From positions 1 through 48,358 of the forward strand of contig NZ_BDBV01000054.1 of assembly GCF_001613165.1 (NCBI RefSeq): a stretch of DNA of 48,358 bases, given 5' to 3'. The notes below the pieces were generated by a model that was not told the DNA's origin, did not search any database, and was given only the letters and a program-made list of their open reading frames with translations. This DNA is from Nocardia mexicana NBRC 108244. GTDB taxonomy: Bacteria; Actinomycetota; Actinomycetes; Mycobacteriales; Mycobacteriaceae. Position numbers and translations under genes: made by a program. Of the stretch, positions 40,213-48,358 are shown piece after piece (the stretch's first letter is position 1; every line of letters starts with the position of its first letter).

Positions 40213-42078
40213 GTGTCCGTCGTGCTGGCGGGTGCCTCATCCGATGCGGAGGCCGACTGTCCCAGACCAACTGTGGCGGAGCGTGATTCGGGACAGGGTC
40301 CGCTGCGTCGCCTGTGGCCCGATATCCGGCCGTTCCGGCGCATGCTGTATTTCGCCGCGGGGCTGTCCGGGCTGGGGATGCTCAGCGACATCCTGCTCCC
40401 GGTGCTGACCGCGCGCATCGTCGACGGCCCCATCGCCGGACACGATTTCGGCGCGATCTGGTGGCCGCTGTCGCTGGTGATCGTCTTGTCGCTGGTGAGT
40501 ACGGCGACATCCTGGCTGCGCCGCTGGATCATCGCCCGTCCGGCCGCGCAGCTGGAGGTGAGCCTGCGCTCCAGTCTGTTCCGGCGGCTGCAGATCCTGT
40601 CGGTCGGCGTGCACGACGGCATGGAGTCCGGGCAGCTGACCTCGCGCGCCATCACCGATATGTCCACGCTGCGCCGGTTCTTCGCCTTCGTGGCGCCCAC
40701 CATGGTCGCGCTGTCGATCATGGTGGGCGCGGGCGTGGTCATCCTGTTCACGTTCGCCTGGCAGATCGGCCTGGTCGAGCTGTTGATCGCGGTGCCGCTG
40801 GTGCTGCTGGCCCTGCGGTTCGAGCAGGAGTACGGGCGGGCGTCCCGGCGCGCCCAGGACCAATCCGGCGACCTGGCCACGACCGTCGAGGAATCGGCCC
40901 AGGGCATCCGCGTGCTCAAGGCCTTCGGCCGCGGTCCGTGGCTCGGTCAGCGGTTCCGGCGGCAGGCCCGCGAACTCCAGCACCTGGAGATGGACAAGGT
41001 GCGCCTGGCGGCCCGGCTATGGATGGCGCTCAACACCGTATCGGCGCTGGGCATCGCGGCCGCGCTGGCCATCGGCGGCTATCTGCTCACGGTGCCCACG
41101 ATGACGATGGGCACGCTGGTCGCGGGCATCAGCCTGGCCACCTACCTGCAGTGGCCGATCATAGGTTTCGGATTCCTGCTCGCCGAGTTGAATCAGGCCC
41201 GCACCGCGGCCGAGCGGTACTGGGAGATCATCGACACCCCGGTGGAGATCACCGACCCCGCACGGCCGGTTCCCGCGCCGCGCCCGCTGCGCGGTGAATT
41301 GCGGTTCGAGAGTGTGCGTTTCCGCTTCCCGGACGCCGAACAGGATCTGCTGCACGATATTTCGCTGCGGCTGCGCCCCGGGGAGACGGTCGCGGTGGTG
41401 GGTGCCACCGGCAGCGGTAAGTCGGCGCTGCTGGGGCTGGTGCCGCGGCTGTTCGATGCCTCCGGGGGCGCGGTCACGATCGACGGGGTCGATATCCGCT
41501 CGCTGCGGCTGTCGGAGCTGCGCTCGATCGTGTCGGTCGCGTTCGAGGATCCGGTGCTGTTCTCGGCGAGCGTGCGGGAGAACATCACCCTCGGCTATCC
41601 GGACGCCACCACCGACCAGGTGCGTGCCGCACTGGAGGTCGCCAGCGCCACCGAGTTCGTCGGCAACCTCCCGTGGGGTCTGCGCACCCGCATCGGCGAA
41701 CAGGGGCTGAGCCTGTCCGGTGGGCAGCGTCAGCGGCTGGCGCTGGCGCGCGCGGTGCTCGACCGGCAGGGGCATCCGGGCGGCCACATCGTGGTGCTGG
41801 ACGACCCGCTGTCGGCGCTGGATGTCACCACCGAGGAACTGGTGCAGGCCCGCCTGCACGCGGCATTGGCCGGCGCCACCGTCCTGCTGGTCGCCCACCG
41901 CCCGTCCACGGCCGCCTGGGCCGATCGCGTCGCGGTCCTCGACGGCGGCCGCATCATCGCCGACGGCCCGCACGAGCGACTGCTGGAGACCAGCCCCCGC
42001 TACCGCGAACTGATGGGGGGTGAGGCCGATGCCGATGTTGCCGAGGAGGCCGCAGATTATGCGGTTCGGCGTGGCTGA
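40213..42078 (+). CDS. ABC exporter half-transporter with degenerate ATPase site
   Basis: 621 residues, type IV exporter: six transmembrane helices (~43-340) followed by the nucleotide-binding domain. Walker A GATGSGKS is at 397-404, the signature LSGGQ at 501, and Walker B is VVLDDPLSALD, with Asp where the catalytic Glu normally sits. The Q loop reads VAFEDP, so the Gln is replaced. This pattern marks the degenerate partner of a heterodimeric exporter. GTG 40213 follows GGGGGAG. Its partner lies at 42247. Substrates are possibly drugs or lipids. Confidence 0.9.
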   Translation: MSVVLAGASSDAEADCPRPTVAERDSGQGPLRRLWPDIRPFRRMLYFAAGLSGLGMLSDILLPVLTARIVDGPIAGHDFGAIWWPLSLVIVLSLVSTATSWLRRWIIARPAAQLEVSLRSSLFRRLQILSVGVHDGMESGQLTSRAITDMSTLRRFFAFVAPTMVALSIMVGAGVVILFTFAWQIGLVELLIAVPLVLLALRFEQEYGRASRRAQDQSGDLATTVEESAQGIRVLKAFGRGPWLGQRFRRQARELQHLEMDKVRLAARLWMALNTVSALGIAAALAIGGYLLTVPTMTMGTLVAGISLATYLQWPIIGFGFLLAELNQARTAAERYWEIIDTPVEITDPARPVPAPRPLRGELRFESVRFRFPDAEQDLLHDISLRLRPGETVAVVGATGSGKSALLGLVPRLFDASGGAVTIDGVDIRSLRLSELRSIVSVAFEDPVLFSASVRENITLGYPDATTDQVRAALEVASATEFVGNLPWGLRTRIGEQGLSLSGGQRQRLALARAVLDRQGHPGGHIVVLDDPLSALDVTTEELVQARLHAALAGATVLLVAHRPSTAAWADRVAVLDGGRIIADGPHERLLETSPRYRELMGGEADADVAEEAADYAVRRG

Positions 42079-42241
42079 GACGAAACCGGCTGTCGCGGTG
42101 CGTGATACCGCGAGACCTACCGCCACGGCACCTGGTCCCGCGACGCACGTTGTGGCGGTGCCCTATACCGCGGCGTTCCGGGCGCGCCATGTGTCGCGCA
42201 TGCCGCCGTCGAAGTCGGCTACCACACTCGACAGGAGGTGA
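42059..42241 (+). CDS. Possible small linking ORF between the two ABC genes
   Basis: 60 residues starting 20 bases before the end of the first ABC gene, in another frame; its stop lies within the RBS of the second ABC gene. Composition is Ala/Thr/Pro/Arg-rich with no motif, so it may be a coupling leader or a chance frame. Confidence 0.25.
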   Translation: MRFGVAETKPAVAVRDTARPTATAPGPATHVVAVPYTAAFRARHVSRMPPSKSATTLDRR

Positions 42242-42246
42242 CAGAC

Positions 42247-44235
42247 ATGCCCGAAAGCCCTGCTGCGCAGCCGGACTCACGACTGCCCGGTATCCCCCCG
42301 GAATCCGCTGCGTCACAACCACGTTCGACTACCGCCGTCGACGGGCCGGGAACACCCACTGCCACCGCGGACCCGGTGCCCGACGCCGAGGAAGGGTGGC
42401 GGGGCGTCGCCGCGGAGGAAGCCGAGACCACCGACGAGGTGAACCTGGCCCTGGCGGCGCGGCAGCGGCGGCTGCTGTGGTCGCTGGTGCGGCCGTACCG
42501 GCTGCTGGCGCTGGCGGCGCTGGCCCTGGTGCTGGTGGACAACGCGGCCATGGTGGCGGCGCCGCTGTTCGTCGCGCACGGGCTGGATGCCGGTGTGGGC
42601 CCGGCGATGTCGGGCGACTGGCTGCCCCTGATGGTCGCGGTCGGCGGCGTCGCTGGGTGCGCGGTGCTGGGCGGGATCACCACATTCCTGTTCGTGCGCA
42701 TCTCCGGCAGGCTGAGCCAGCAGGTCCTGTTCGACCTGCGGATGCGGGTGTTCACGCATGTGCAGCGGCTGTCGATCCAGTTCCACGAGAACTACACCTC
42801 GGGCAAGATCGTTGCCCGGCTCACCAGCGATCTGGAGTCGCTGGAGGATCTGCTCGACCGCGCCCTCAACGACGCGCTGAGCGCCGTGCTGTCGGTGGTC
42901 ACCATCGCGGCGATCCTGCTCTGGCTCGACATTCCGCTGGCGCTGGTGGTGCTGGCCGGTTTCGTGCCGCTGGTCTATGTGACCAGGTGGGCGCAGCGGC
43001 GGCAGCGCGCGGGGTACCGGCGGACCCGCGGCGCCATCGCGAAGGTCGTGGTCCATTTCGTGGAGGTGATGGGCGGTATCCGCGCGGTGCAGGCGTTCCG
43101 GCGCGAGGATCGCAACGAGACGATCCTGGCGAGCGAGGACGACGAATACCGCGCCGCGAACGCCGGTGCGCTGCGCGGCATGGCGAGCTATATCGGCCTG
43201 GTGCGACTGATCAGCAACGGGACCACGGTGGTGATCCTGCTGGTCGGCGCGTGGCGGGTCATTCACGGCCACACCGAGATCGGCGTGCTGGCGGCCTTCC
43301 TGCTGTATCTGCGGCAGTTCTACGGCCCGCTGGACGAGCTCGCGCAGGTGTTCAATTCCTATCAGTCCGCGGCCGCAGCGCTGGAACGCATCTCGGGGGT
43401 GCTCGAAGAGCGGCCGACCGTGCCGGAACCGTCCACACCCCGTCCGATCGAACGGCCCCGCGGTGAATTGCGGCTCGAGGACGTGCATTTCGAATACCCG
43501 CCGCGAAAAACTCAGGAGGGGCAGGAATCACCGGAAAACGTCGGCGGCACCCCGGTGCTGCCGCAATTCACGCTGGTAATTCCGGCGGGACAGGTGGTGG
43601 CGCTGGTGGGTGCCACCGGTGCCGGGAAATCGACGCTGGCAAAACTCGTCGCGCGTTTCTACGACCCTTCCGGCGGCGCCGTTCGCCTGGACGGTGTGGA
43701 CCTGCGCGACCTGTCCGATGCCGACCTGCGCCGCACGATCGCCATGGTGACCCAGGAGTCGTACCTGTTCTCCGGTTCGGTCGCCGACAACATTCGGCTC
43801 GGCCGGCCCGACGCCACCGATGCGGAGGTGCACGACGCCGCGCGGGCGGTCGGGCTGTACGACTTCGCGATGTCGCTGCCCGAGGGGTTCGCCACCGATG
43901 TCCGCAAGCGCGGCGGGCGGCTGTCGGCCGGGCAGCGGCAGCTGGTCGCCTTCGCGCGGGTGTTCCTGGCCGATCCGGCGGTGATCGTGCTCGACGAGGC
44001 CACCTCCAGCCTGGACATCCCCGGTGAGCGGCAGGTACAGCACGCACTGGACACCGTCCTGCGCGACCGCACCGCGGTGATCATCGCGCACCGCCTGTCC
44101 ACCGTGGCGATCGCCGACCGCGTGCTGGTACTGGACGACGGCCGCATCGTGGAGGACGGTTCCCCGGACCAATTGATCGCCGCCACCGGCCGCTTCGCCG
44201 CCTTGCACACGGCGTGGAGGGAGTCACTGGTGTAG
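42247..44235 (+). CDS. ABC exporter half-transporter, catalytic partner
   Basis: 662 residues from ATG 42247, chosen over GTG 42238 because AGGAGG sits eight bases upstream. The N-terminal ~80 residues are an unstructured Pro/Ser-rich extension, followed by six transmembrane helices and a nucleotide-binding domain. Walker A GATGAGKS is at 455-462, the Q loop is VTQESYLFSG, and Walker B is VIVLDEATSSLD with the catalytic Glu. The signature is LSAGQ, off the LSGGQ consensus. With the upstream gene it should form a heterodimer having one competent site. Confidence 0.92.
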   Translation: MPESPAAQPDSRLPGIPPESAASQPRSTTAVDGPGTPTATADPVPDAEEGWRGVAAEEAETTDEVNLALAARQRRLLWSLVRPYRLLALAALALVLVDNAAMVAAPLFVAHGLDAGVGPAMSGDWLPLMVAVGGVAGCAVLGGITTFLFVRISGRLSQQVLFDLRMRVFTHVQRLSIQFHENYTSGKIVARLTSDLESLEDLLDRALNDALSAVLSVVTIAAILLWLDIPLALVVLAGFVPLVYVTRWAQRRQRAGYRRTRGAIAKVVVHFVEVMGGIRAVQAFRREDRNETILASEDDEYRAANAGALRGMASYIGLVRLISNGTTVVILLVGAWRVIHGHTEIGVLAAFLLYLRQFYGPLDELAQVFNSYQSAAAALERISGVLEERPTVPEPSTPRPIERPRGELRLEDVHFEYPPRKTQEGQESPENVGGTPVLPQFTLVIPAGQVVALVGATGAGKSTLAKLVARFYDPSGGAVRLDGVDLRDLSDADLRRTIAMVTQESYLFSGSVADNIRLGRPDATDAEVHDAARAVGLYDFAMSLPEGFATDVRKRGGRLSAGQRQLVAFARVFLADPAVIVLDEATSSLDIPGERQVQHALDTVLRDRTAVIIAHRLSTVAIADRVLVLDDGRIVEDGSPDQLIAATGRFAALHTAWRESLV

Positions 44236-44340
44236 GCGGGTGCCCGCGGCCGAGGTTCGTACACCCTTGGTTTGCTCCCGCACCCGCTGTCGGCCGCACG
44301 GCGCGCGGGCGGTCGGCCGCGCGTCACTTACGGTAGAGGT

Positions 44341-44979
44341 GTGAGCAATCCAGCCCCGGGCAATTCGGCGGCCGCCCAGGCGAGCGGCGCCAGCGTGGAC
44401 GCGGCATCGGCGGAGTCGCGCTGGCCGTCGATGCTCACCTGGCGGTCACACGACGCGTCCCGGATGGAGTCGGTGCGGGTCATCGTCACCGGCAACCGGG
44501 TTCGCGCCTCGGGCCGGATCATCGCGGGCGACTCCGCGGACTACCCGGCGTTCAGCGCCTCGTACGACCTGGTCACCGACGAGAGCGGAGTGACCAAGCG
44601 GCTGTCACTGCGCAGCACCGTCGCGGCGGGCGAGCGGCAGGCCTCGATCGCGCGCGACGAGGAGAACTACTGGCTGATCGACGCGGGCGGAACGCACGTC
44701 CGCTCCACATTCGGCGGTGCGCTCGACGTCGACGTCGTGCTCAGTCCCTTCTTCAACACCCTGCCCATCCGCCGCTACGGCCTGGCACACGCCGCCGAGG
44801 ACGTGCAGGTCCCCGTCGTCTACGTGCGCCTGCCGGACCTGCTGGTGCAGGAGGCGAGCCTGACATACTCGAGCGGCGCCGACGGGATCCACGTGCTGTC
44901 CCCCGTATCGAGCGCAACCGTGACCGTCGACTCGGACGGGTTCCTCCTCGACTACCCCGGTCTCGCCGAGCGCATCTGA
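44341..44979 (+). CDS. Putative glycolipid-binding protein (DUF1089/PF06475 type)
   Basis: 212 residues from GTG 44341. It contains WPSMLTWRSHDASRMESVRV, GDSADYPAFSASYDLVTDESG and a beta-rich body with a repeated LSPFFNTLPIRRYGL... VPVVYVRLPDLLV pattern typical of the glycolipid-binding family, a beta-barrel fold. The role in the cell is unclear; I keep this as a family-level call. It follows the ABC exporter by ~105 bases in the same direction and could share function with it. Confidence 0.72.
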   Translation: MSNPAPGNSAAAQASGASVDAASAESRWPSMLTWRSHDASRMESVRVIVTGNRVRASGRIIAGDSADYPAFSASYDLVTDESGVTKRLSLRSTVAAGERQASIARDEENYWLIDAGGTHVRSTFGGALDVDVVLSPFFNTLPIRRYGLAHAAEDVQVPVVYVRLPDLLVQEASLTYSSGADGIHVLSPVSSATVTVDSDGFLLDYPGLAERI

Positions 44980-45020
44980 CGGCCTCGCCGCCGCCCCCAT
45001 CGGGAACACCGGTAGTCGTG

Positions 45021-45166
45021 GTGGGTTCGACCTGCCTCGTTCTGCGTGACCCGGCCTCCGGCCGTACCGCTGGACGTTGCCCATATCCCGTCGGTAACCG
45101 CTCCACCGAGCCGGACAATCCTTGTGCGGGCTCGACCTGCCTCCGTTCTGCATCGCCCGGTTTCCG
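45021..45166 (+). repeat. Imperfect tandem repeat, period about 105 bases
   Basis: 45021-45060 (GTGGGTTCGACCTGCCTCG...) and 45126-45166 (GCGGGCTCGACCTGCCTCC...) match at most positions over about 40 bases. Further weak similarity (GTCGGTAACC / GTCGGCAACC) extends to 45195. It fills the 233-base gap between the glycolipid-binding gene and tyrA. Origin unknown. Confidence 0.5.
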
Positions 45167-45212
45167 ACTCGCAGGACGGTCGGCAACCTCCACTGCGCCG
45201 GGACGCTCGCGA

Positions 45213-46166
45213 TCAGCCGTCGAGGCCGCGAATCACCCCGCCACGCTGCCCGGCCTCCCGCAGCTTCTCCAGCCACTCGTGATCGCCCGGCCGGATTCCG
45301 GTGATTTCCCAGCGCTCGAGGGTGTCGTAGCGGTCCCGTTCGCTGTAGCCCGCGTCGATCAGTTCACCCAGTGCGCCGCGGGAGGCCAGCGTCTCGCGGG
45401 CGTCGCCGAGCAGCCGGAGGGTGTCGTCGAGGGCGTCCAGCAGCGCCGCGGCGTTCGGTTCGCAGATGGCGCGCACCAGGTCGGGAGCGGTGGCCGCGAC
45501 CCGGGTGCCGTCGCGGAACGACCCGGCGGCCAGTCCCAGCGCCAGGTCACCGCCACCCGCGCCGGTGACCGCGAGCGCCTCGGCCAGCACATGCGGCAGA
45601 TGCGAGATGCGCGCGACCGCCCGATCGTGTTCGGCCGCGACGACCGGCACCAGGTAGGCGCCGCAGTCCAGGGCCAGCCGGGCGACCCGCGTCCACGGCT
45701 CGGCCCGGGTGCCCGGGTCGACGCCGATGGCCCAGGCAGCACCGTGGAACAGGTCCGGCGCCGAGGCGGTCCAACCGGATTCGGCGGTCCCGGCCATCGG
45801 ATGCCCGCCGACGTAATGCGTGCCCAGTTCGTGTTCGTGCACCGCCGCGGCCACGGGCGCTTTCACACTCACCACATCGGTGAGCGGGCATCCGGGGGCG
45901 AACAATTTCACGTCGGACAGAATCGAATCGAGGGCGGGCATCGGCACGCCGACGACGAGCAGGGCATCGGCCGCGGCGGCCCGGCCGAGTACCGATTCGA
46001 TATCGGCGTCGACGTCGAATCCGTCCGCTCGCGCGGCCCGCACGCCGAACTCGGAACGGTTGTATCCCCAGGCGTCATAGCCCGCGGCGACGGCGGCGCG
46101 CAGCACCGATCCACCGATCAAACCCGTTCCCAACACACATACGGCTGATTTTCCATCGCCCGTCAC
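45213..46166 (-). CDS. tyrA: Prephenate dehydrogenase
   Basis: 317 residues from GTG 46166. The longer frame reaches 46247 but would overlap the divergent gene, so the GTG just before the nucleotide-binding domain is preferred. VCVLGTGLIGGSVLRAAVAAG is the NAD(P)-binding GxGxxG loop. GGHPMAGTAESGW contains the catalytic His region of prephenate dehydrogenases, and ISHLPHVLAEAL lies in the helical C-domain. It oxidatively decarboxylates prephenate to 4-hydroxyphenylpyruvate in tyrosine synthesis. The tyrA-tadA neighbourhood is conserved in mycobacteria. Confidence 0.92.
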   Translation of the reverse strand: MTGDGKSAVCVLGTGLIGGSVLRAAVAAGYDAWGYNRSEFGVRAARADGFDVDADIESVLGRAAAADALLVVGVPMPALDSILSDVKLFAPGCPLTDVVSVKAPVAAAVHEHELGTHYVGGHPMAGTAESGWTASAPDLFHGAAWAIGVDPGTRAEPWTRVARLALDCGAYLVPVVAAEHDRAVARISHLPHVLAEALAVTGAGGGDLALGLAAGSFRDGTRVAATAPDLVRAICEPNAAALLDALDDTLRLLGDARETLASRGALGELIDAGYSERDRYDTLERWEITGIRPGDHEWLEKLREAGQRGGVIRGLDG

Positions 46167-46224
46167 CCGATCAGATTCGCATACGACTTCAACATTTCCG
46201 CCTAAGCGGACTACCGTTGCGGCC

Positions 46225-46764
46225 ATGGCAGCACAGCGCTCGAGCACGAACAGGGCGGCGTCGGACGATTACGACGATGTCGAAGGGTTCGCAGTGGCGG
46301 TTGTCCGCGAAGAAACCACATGGCGATGCAGTCCGCTCAGTCCCGCGGCACTGAACAGCTTGTCGGCGGCCGAACACGAACTGCGCGCCCTGCGCAGCAC
46401 CGGAGCAGTGTTCGGACTGCTCGACGTGGACGACGAATTCTTCATAGTGTTGCGGCCCGCCCCCACCGGCAGCCGACTGTTGCTCTCGGATGCCACGGCC
46501 GCGATCGACTACGACATCGCGGAAGAAGTGCTCGAGGCATTGAATGTCGAGGTTCCGGATATCGATCCCGATGAACTCGACGACATCGATCCCTGGGAGG
46601 AAGGCGACCTCGGCGTGCTCGCCGACCTCGGCCTGCCCGAACCGGTCCTGAGCGTGATCCTCGCCGAAACCGACCTCTACCCGGACGAACAGCTCGGGAT
46701 GATCGCGCAGCGTCTAGGATTCGCGGACGAGCTGTCGGCAGTGCTGGACAAGCTGCCCCGCTGA
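46225..46764 (+). CDS. tRNA adenosine deaminase-associated protein
   Basis: 179 residues from ATG 46225. Strongly acidic, with DIDPDELDDIDPWEEGDLGVLADLGLPEPVLSVIL and a start VEGFAVAVVREETTWRCSPL. This is the conserved actinobacterial protein that sits directly before tadA, as in mycobacteria. Its role is not established; an assist to TadA is presumed from the linkage. It is divergent from tyrA by 58 bases and followed by tadA. Confidence 0.85.
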   Translation: MAAQRSSTNRAASDDYDDVEGFAVAVVREETTWRCSPLSPAALNSLSAAEHELRALRSTGAVFGLLDVDDEFFIVLRPAPTGSRLLLSDATAAIDYDIAEEVLEALNVEVPDIDPDELDDIDPWEEGDLGVLADLGLPEPVLSVILAETDLYPDEQLGMIAQRLGFADELSAVLDKLPR

Positions 46765-46941
46765 GCATGGGGGAAACCGGGGCGTTGACCGGAGCCTGGC
46801 CGTTGCCAGGGGCTGAGCCGGTGCTGTGCCCGCTGCATGGTCCGTGCACTGTGGCAGTCCCCGCTCGCCGTACCGAGGCGGGATGCGGAGTTCACCGTGT
46901 GTCCTGAGCCGAGCCCGGAGGCCCGGTTCTTGTCGGACAGC

Positions 46942-47415
46942 ATGCCCGATCCGGACACTGCGCCTTCCGACGAGGACCTGGTGCGCGCGGCATTGTCGGC
47001 CGCCGTGGACGCGGATCCGCGTGATGTGCCGGTCGGCGCCGTCGTATTCGACGCCTCCGGGCGCGAGTTGGCTCGCGCGGCCAATGCCCGCGAGGCGCTC
47101 GGCGACCCGACGGCGCACGCCGAGGTGCTGGCGCTGCGCCGGGCCGCCGAGGTGGTCGGTGACGGGTGGCGGCTGGAGGGCACCACGCTGGCGGTGACGC
47201 TGGAGCCCTGCACGATGTGCGCCGGCGCCCTGGTCCTGGCCCGCGTGGACCGGCTGCTGTTCGGCGCCTGGGAGCCGAAGACCGGCGCGGTCGGCTCCCT
47301 CTGGGACGTGGTCCGTGATCGTCGTCTCAACCACCGCCCCCAGGTCCGCGGCGGCATCCTCGAAACCGAATGCGCCGCAACGCTGGACGCCTTCTTCCGC
47401 ACCCAGCGCCCCTAG
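46942..47415 (+). CDS. tadA: tRNA adenosine(34) deaminase TadA
   Basis: 157 residues from ATG 46942; the upstream extension has no RBS and poor coding character. The deaminase motifs are His59-Ala-Glu61 (HAE) and PCTMC (Cys90, Cys93), which bind the catalytic zinc. TadA converts A34 to inosine in tRNA-Arg(ACG), and a tRNA-Arg(ACG) gene lies at 17631 in this window. The N-terminal DEDLVRAALSAAVDADPRDVPVGAV is the standard family start. Confidence 0.93.
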   Translation: MPDPDTAPSDEDLVRAALSAAVDADPRDVPVGAVVFDASGRELARAANAREALGDPTAHAEVLALRRAAEVVGDGWRLEGTTLAVTLEPCTMCAGALVLARVDRLLFGAWEPKTGAVGSLWDVVRDRRLNHRPQVRGGILETECAATLDAFFRTQRP

Positions 47416-47469
47416 CGGGCCCTCGCCCCGATTTCGAGATCCGCCACCCCGTCCGGTAAAGTCACCGGC

Positions 47470-47557
47470 GGTGGCGTGTCCGAGCGGCCTAAGGAGCACG
47501 CCTCGAAAGCGTGTGAGGGGTAACCCCCCTCCGCGGGTTCAAATCCCGCCGCCACCG
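47470..47557 (+). tRNA. tRNA-Ser(CGA)
   Basis: 88 bases. Acceptor GGTGGCG pairs with CGCCACC, anticodon loop CTCGAAA lies between CACGC and GCGTG, with a long variable arm and T arm GCGGGTTCAAATCCCGC. No encoded CCA. It sits 54 bases after tadA. Confidence 0.95.
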
Positions 47558-47562
47558 CTCTG

Positions 47563-47594
47563 AACTCCTCACCTGCTGATGCAGGTGAGGAGTT
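47563..47594 (+). terminator. Terminator after tRNA-Ser(CGA)
   Basis: A perfect 14-bp stem (AACTCCTCACCTGC with its complement) around TGAT, followed by TGCTGTT. It ends the tRNA transcript before the TnpB-like gene. Confidence 0.8.
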
Positions 47595-47649
47595 TGCTGT
47601 TCAGCCCCTCCAGCCGCCTGCGCAAGCGATCGTGTCGGTGCTCGGTGGC

Positions 47650-48358
47650 ATGATCTCGCCCGTGAGTCCCTCGGTTGCGGACAGAGCACCAATCGGGTCT
47701 GTGGTGCGGGCATACCGCTTCGCGCTCGATCCGGCACCCCAACAGCAGCAGATGCTGCGATCACACTGCGGGGCGCAACGCTTCGCCTACAACTGGGGCC
47801 TCGCCATGGTGAAGGCCAATCTCGGCCAGCGGGAAGCCGAGCGCACCTACGGCATCATCGAAGATCAACTCACGCCGACGCATCCGTGGTCAGCCTACGG
47901 TATGCGCAAGGTCTGGAACCGAGCCAAGGACAGTGCGGCACCTTGGTGGCGGGAGAACTCGAAGGAGGCATACGCCTCCGGTCTGGCCAATTTGGCTGCT
48001 GCCCTGAGCAACTGGTCGAAATCCGGTACCGGCGAACGAGCAGGGAAAGTGCGGTTTCCGCGGTTCAAGTCGAAGAAGAGCACGTTGTCGTGCCGGTTCA
48101 CCACCGGTGCGTTCGGCCTGACGGAATCAGACCGGAGGCATGTGAAACTGCCGCGAATCGGAACGGTGCGTACACACGAATCCACCCGAAAATTGGCTCG
48201 TCGAATCGAAGCCGGGACAGCTCGGATCCGCTCTGCAACGGTGGCTTTCGATCGAGGTCGGTGGTTCGTTTCGTTCTCTGTCGAGGTCCAGCGCACCCTC
48301 GGTCCGCCGGAACGACCGGGTGCTGTCGTGGGTGTGGACTTAGGTGTGAAGCACCTAG
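47650..48358 (+). CDS. tnpB: TnpB-family RNA-guided nuclease / IS200-IS605-type OrfB, truncated by the window
   Basis: An open frame runs to the end of the window with no stop, so only the N-terminal ~235 residues are visible. Start candidates are ATG 47650 and GTG 47662. The N-terminus has the TnpB/OrfB helix-turn-helix (YRFALDPAPQQQQMLRSHCG, FAYNWGLAMV) and the linking KVRFPRFKSKK segment. The last visible residues, VGVDLGVKHL, are the first RuvC motif with its catalytic Asp. TnpB proteins are RNA-guided nucleases of IS605/IS607-like elements. No TnpA recombinase lies upstream. Whether the RuvC-II/III and zinc-finger parts follow cannot be seen. Confidence 0.82.
   Translation, partial: MISPVSPSVADRAPIGSVVRAYRFALDPAPQQQQMLRSHCGAQRFAYNWGLAMVKANLGQREAERTYGIIEDQLTPTHPWSAYGMRKVWNRAKDSAAPWWRENSKEAYASGLANLAAALSNWSKSGTGERAGKVRFPRFKSKKSTLSCRFTTGAFGLTESDRRHVKLPRIGTVRTHESTRKLARRIEAGTARIRSATVAFDRGRWFVSFSVEVQRTLGPPERPGAVVGVDLGVKHL

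Overview
The window looks like a chromosome segment of a high-G+C mycolic-acid actinomycete, most likely Nocardia or a close relative. Support comes from an antigen-85-like esterase, a mycothiol-dependent (maleylpyruvate isomerase-type) enzyme, an IdeR/DtxR-like iron box, GTG/TTG starts, and the core neighbourhood tyrA - tadA-associated protein - tadA - tRNA-Ser, which is also seen in mycobacteria. Two integrated elements and part of a third interrupt this core.

Layout. (1) 1-3.4 kb: accessory DNA holding a class II Fic protein in visibly AT-richer sequence, a doubly frameshifted pseudogene, a membrane-anchored coiled-coil protein, and copy A of a GC-rich dispersed repeat. (2) 3.4-13.2 kb: an actinomycete integrative and conjugative element (AICE, pSAM2 type) ending at a tRNA-Ser(UGA). 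It has a leftward GNAT/GntR(KorSA-like) module, two operator arrays built on ACTGGCTNAAGCCAGT, and a long rightward operon with mostly overlapping genes: Pra-like activator, DUF2637 membrane protein, FtsK/TraB translocase, several small proteins, RepSA-like HUH initiator, Xis and tyrosine integrase. The left attachment site was not found. (3) 13.2-17.6 kb: core genes (iron-box VOC protein, Ag85-like esterase, aromatic aminotransferase, dienelactone-hydrolase-like protein) and two tRNAs, Ser(GCU) and Arg(ACG).

(4) 17.67-23.90 kb: a 6.2-kb island bounded by a perfect 43-bp direct repeat of the tRNA-Arg 3' end, with no recombinase inside. It carries two coupled leftward small genes, an XRE/TPR regulator coupled to a SLOG-fold protein, an unusual methyltransferase, copy B of the dispersed repeat, and a two-gene toxin-antitoxin-like unit. 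The toxin there is a Doc/Fic protein with Gln in place of the catalytic His and an extra C-terminal beta-rich domain. The island shares a small-protein motif and the dispersed repeat with the AICE side. This is the most novel-looking part of the window.

(5) 23.9-44.2 kb: metabolic and regulatory genes in mixed orientation. They include VOC, pentapeptide-repeat, MarR/SGNH hydrolase, lipoprotein haloalkane dehalogenase with a fossil second copy, ECF sigma, barstar-like, SDR/XRE divergent pair, MerR-VOC fusion, a C5-methyltransferase/Vsr pair without a visible restriction enzyme, DUF998, phytase-like esterase, mycothiol-dependent enzyme, ABM monooxygenase, and a heterodimer-type ABC exporter. 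(6) 44.3-48.4 kb: core tyrA/tadA region, tRNA-Ser(CGA), and the 5' part of a TnpB-family gene that runs off the window.

All functional assignments come from motifs read by eye; no database search was run.
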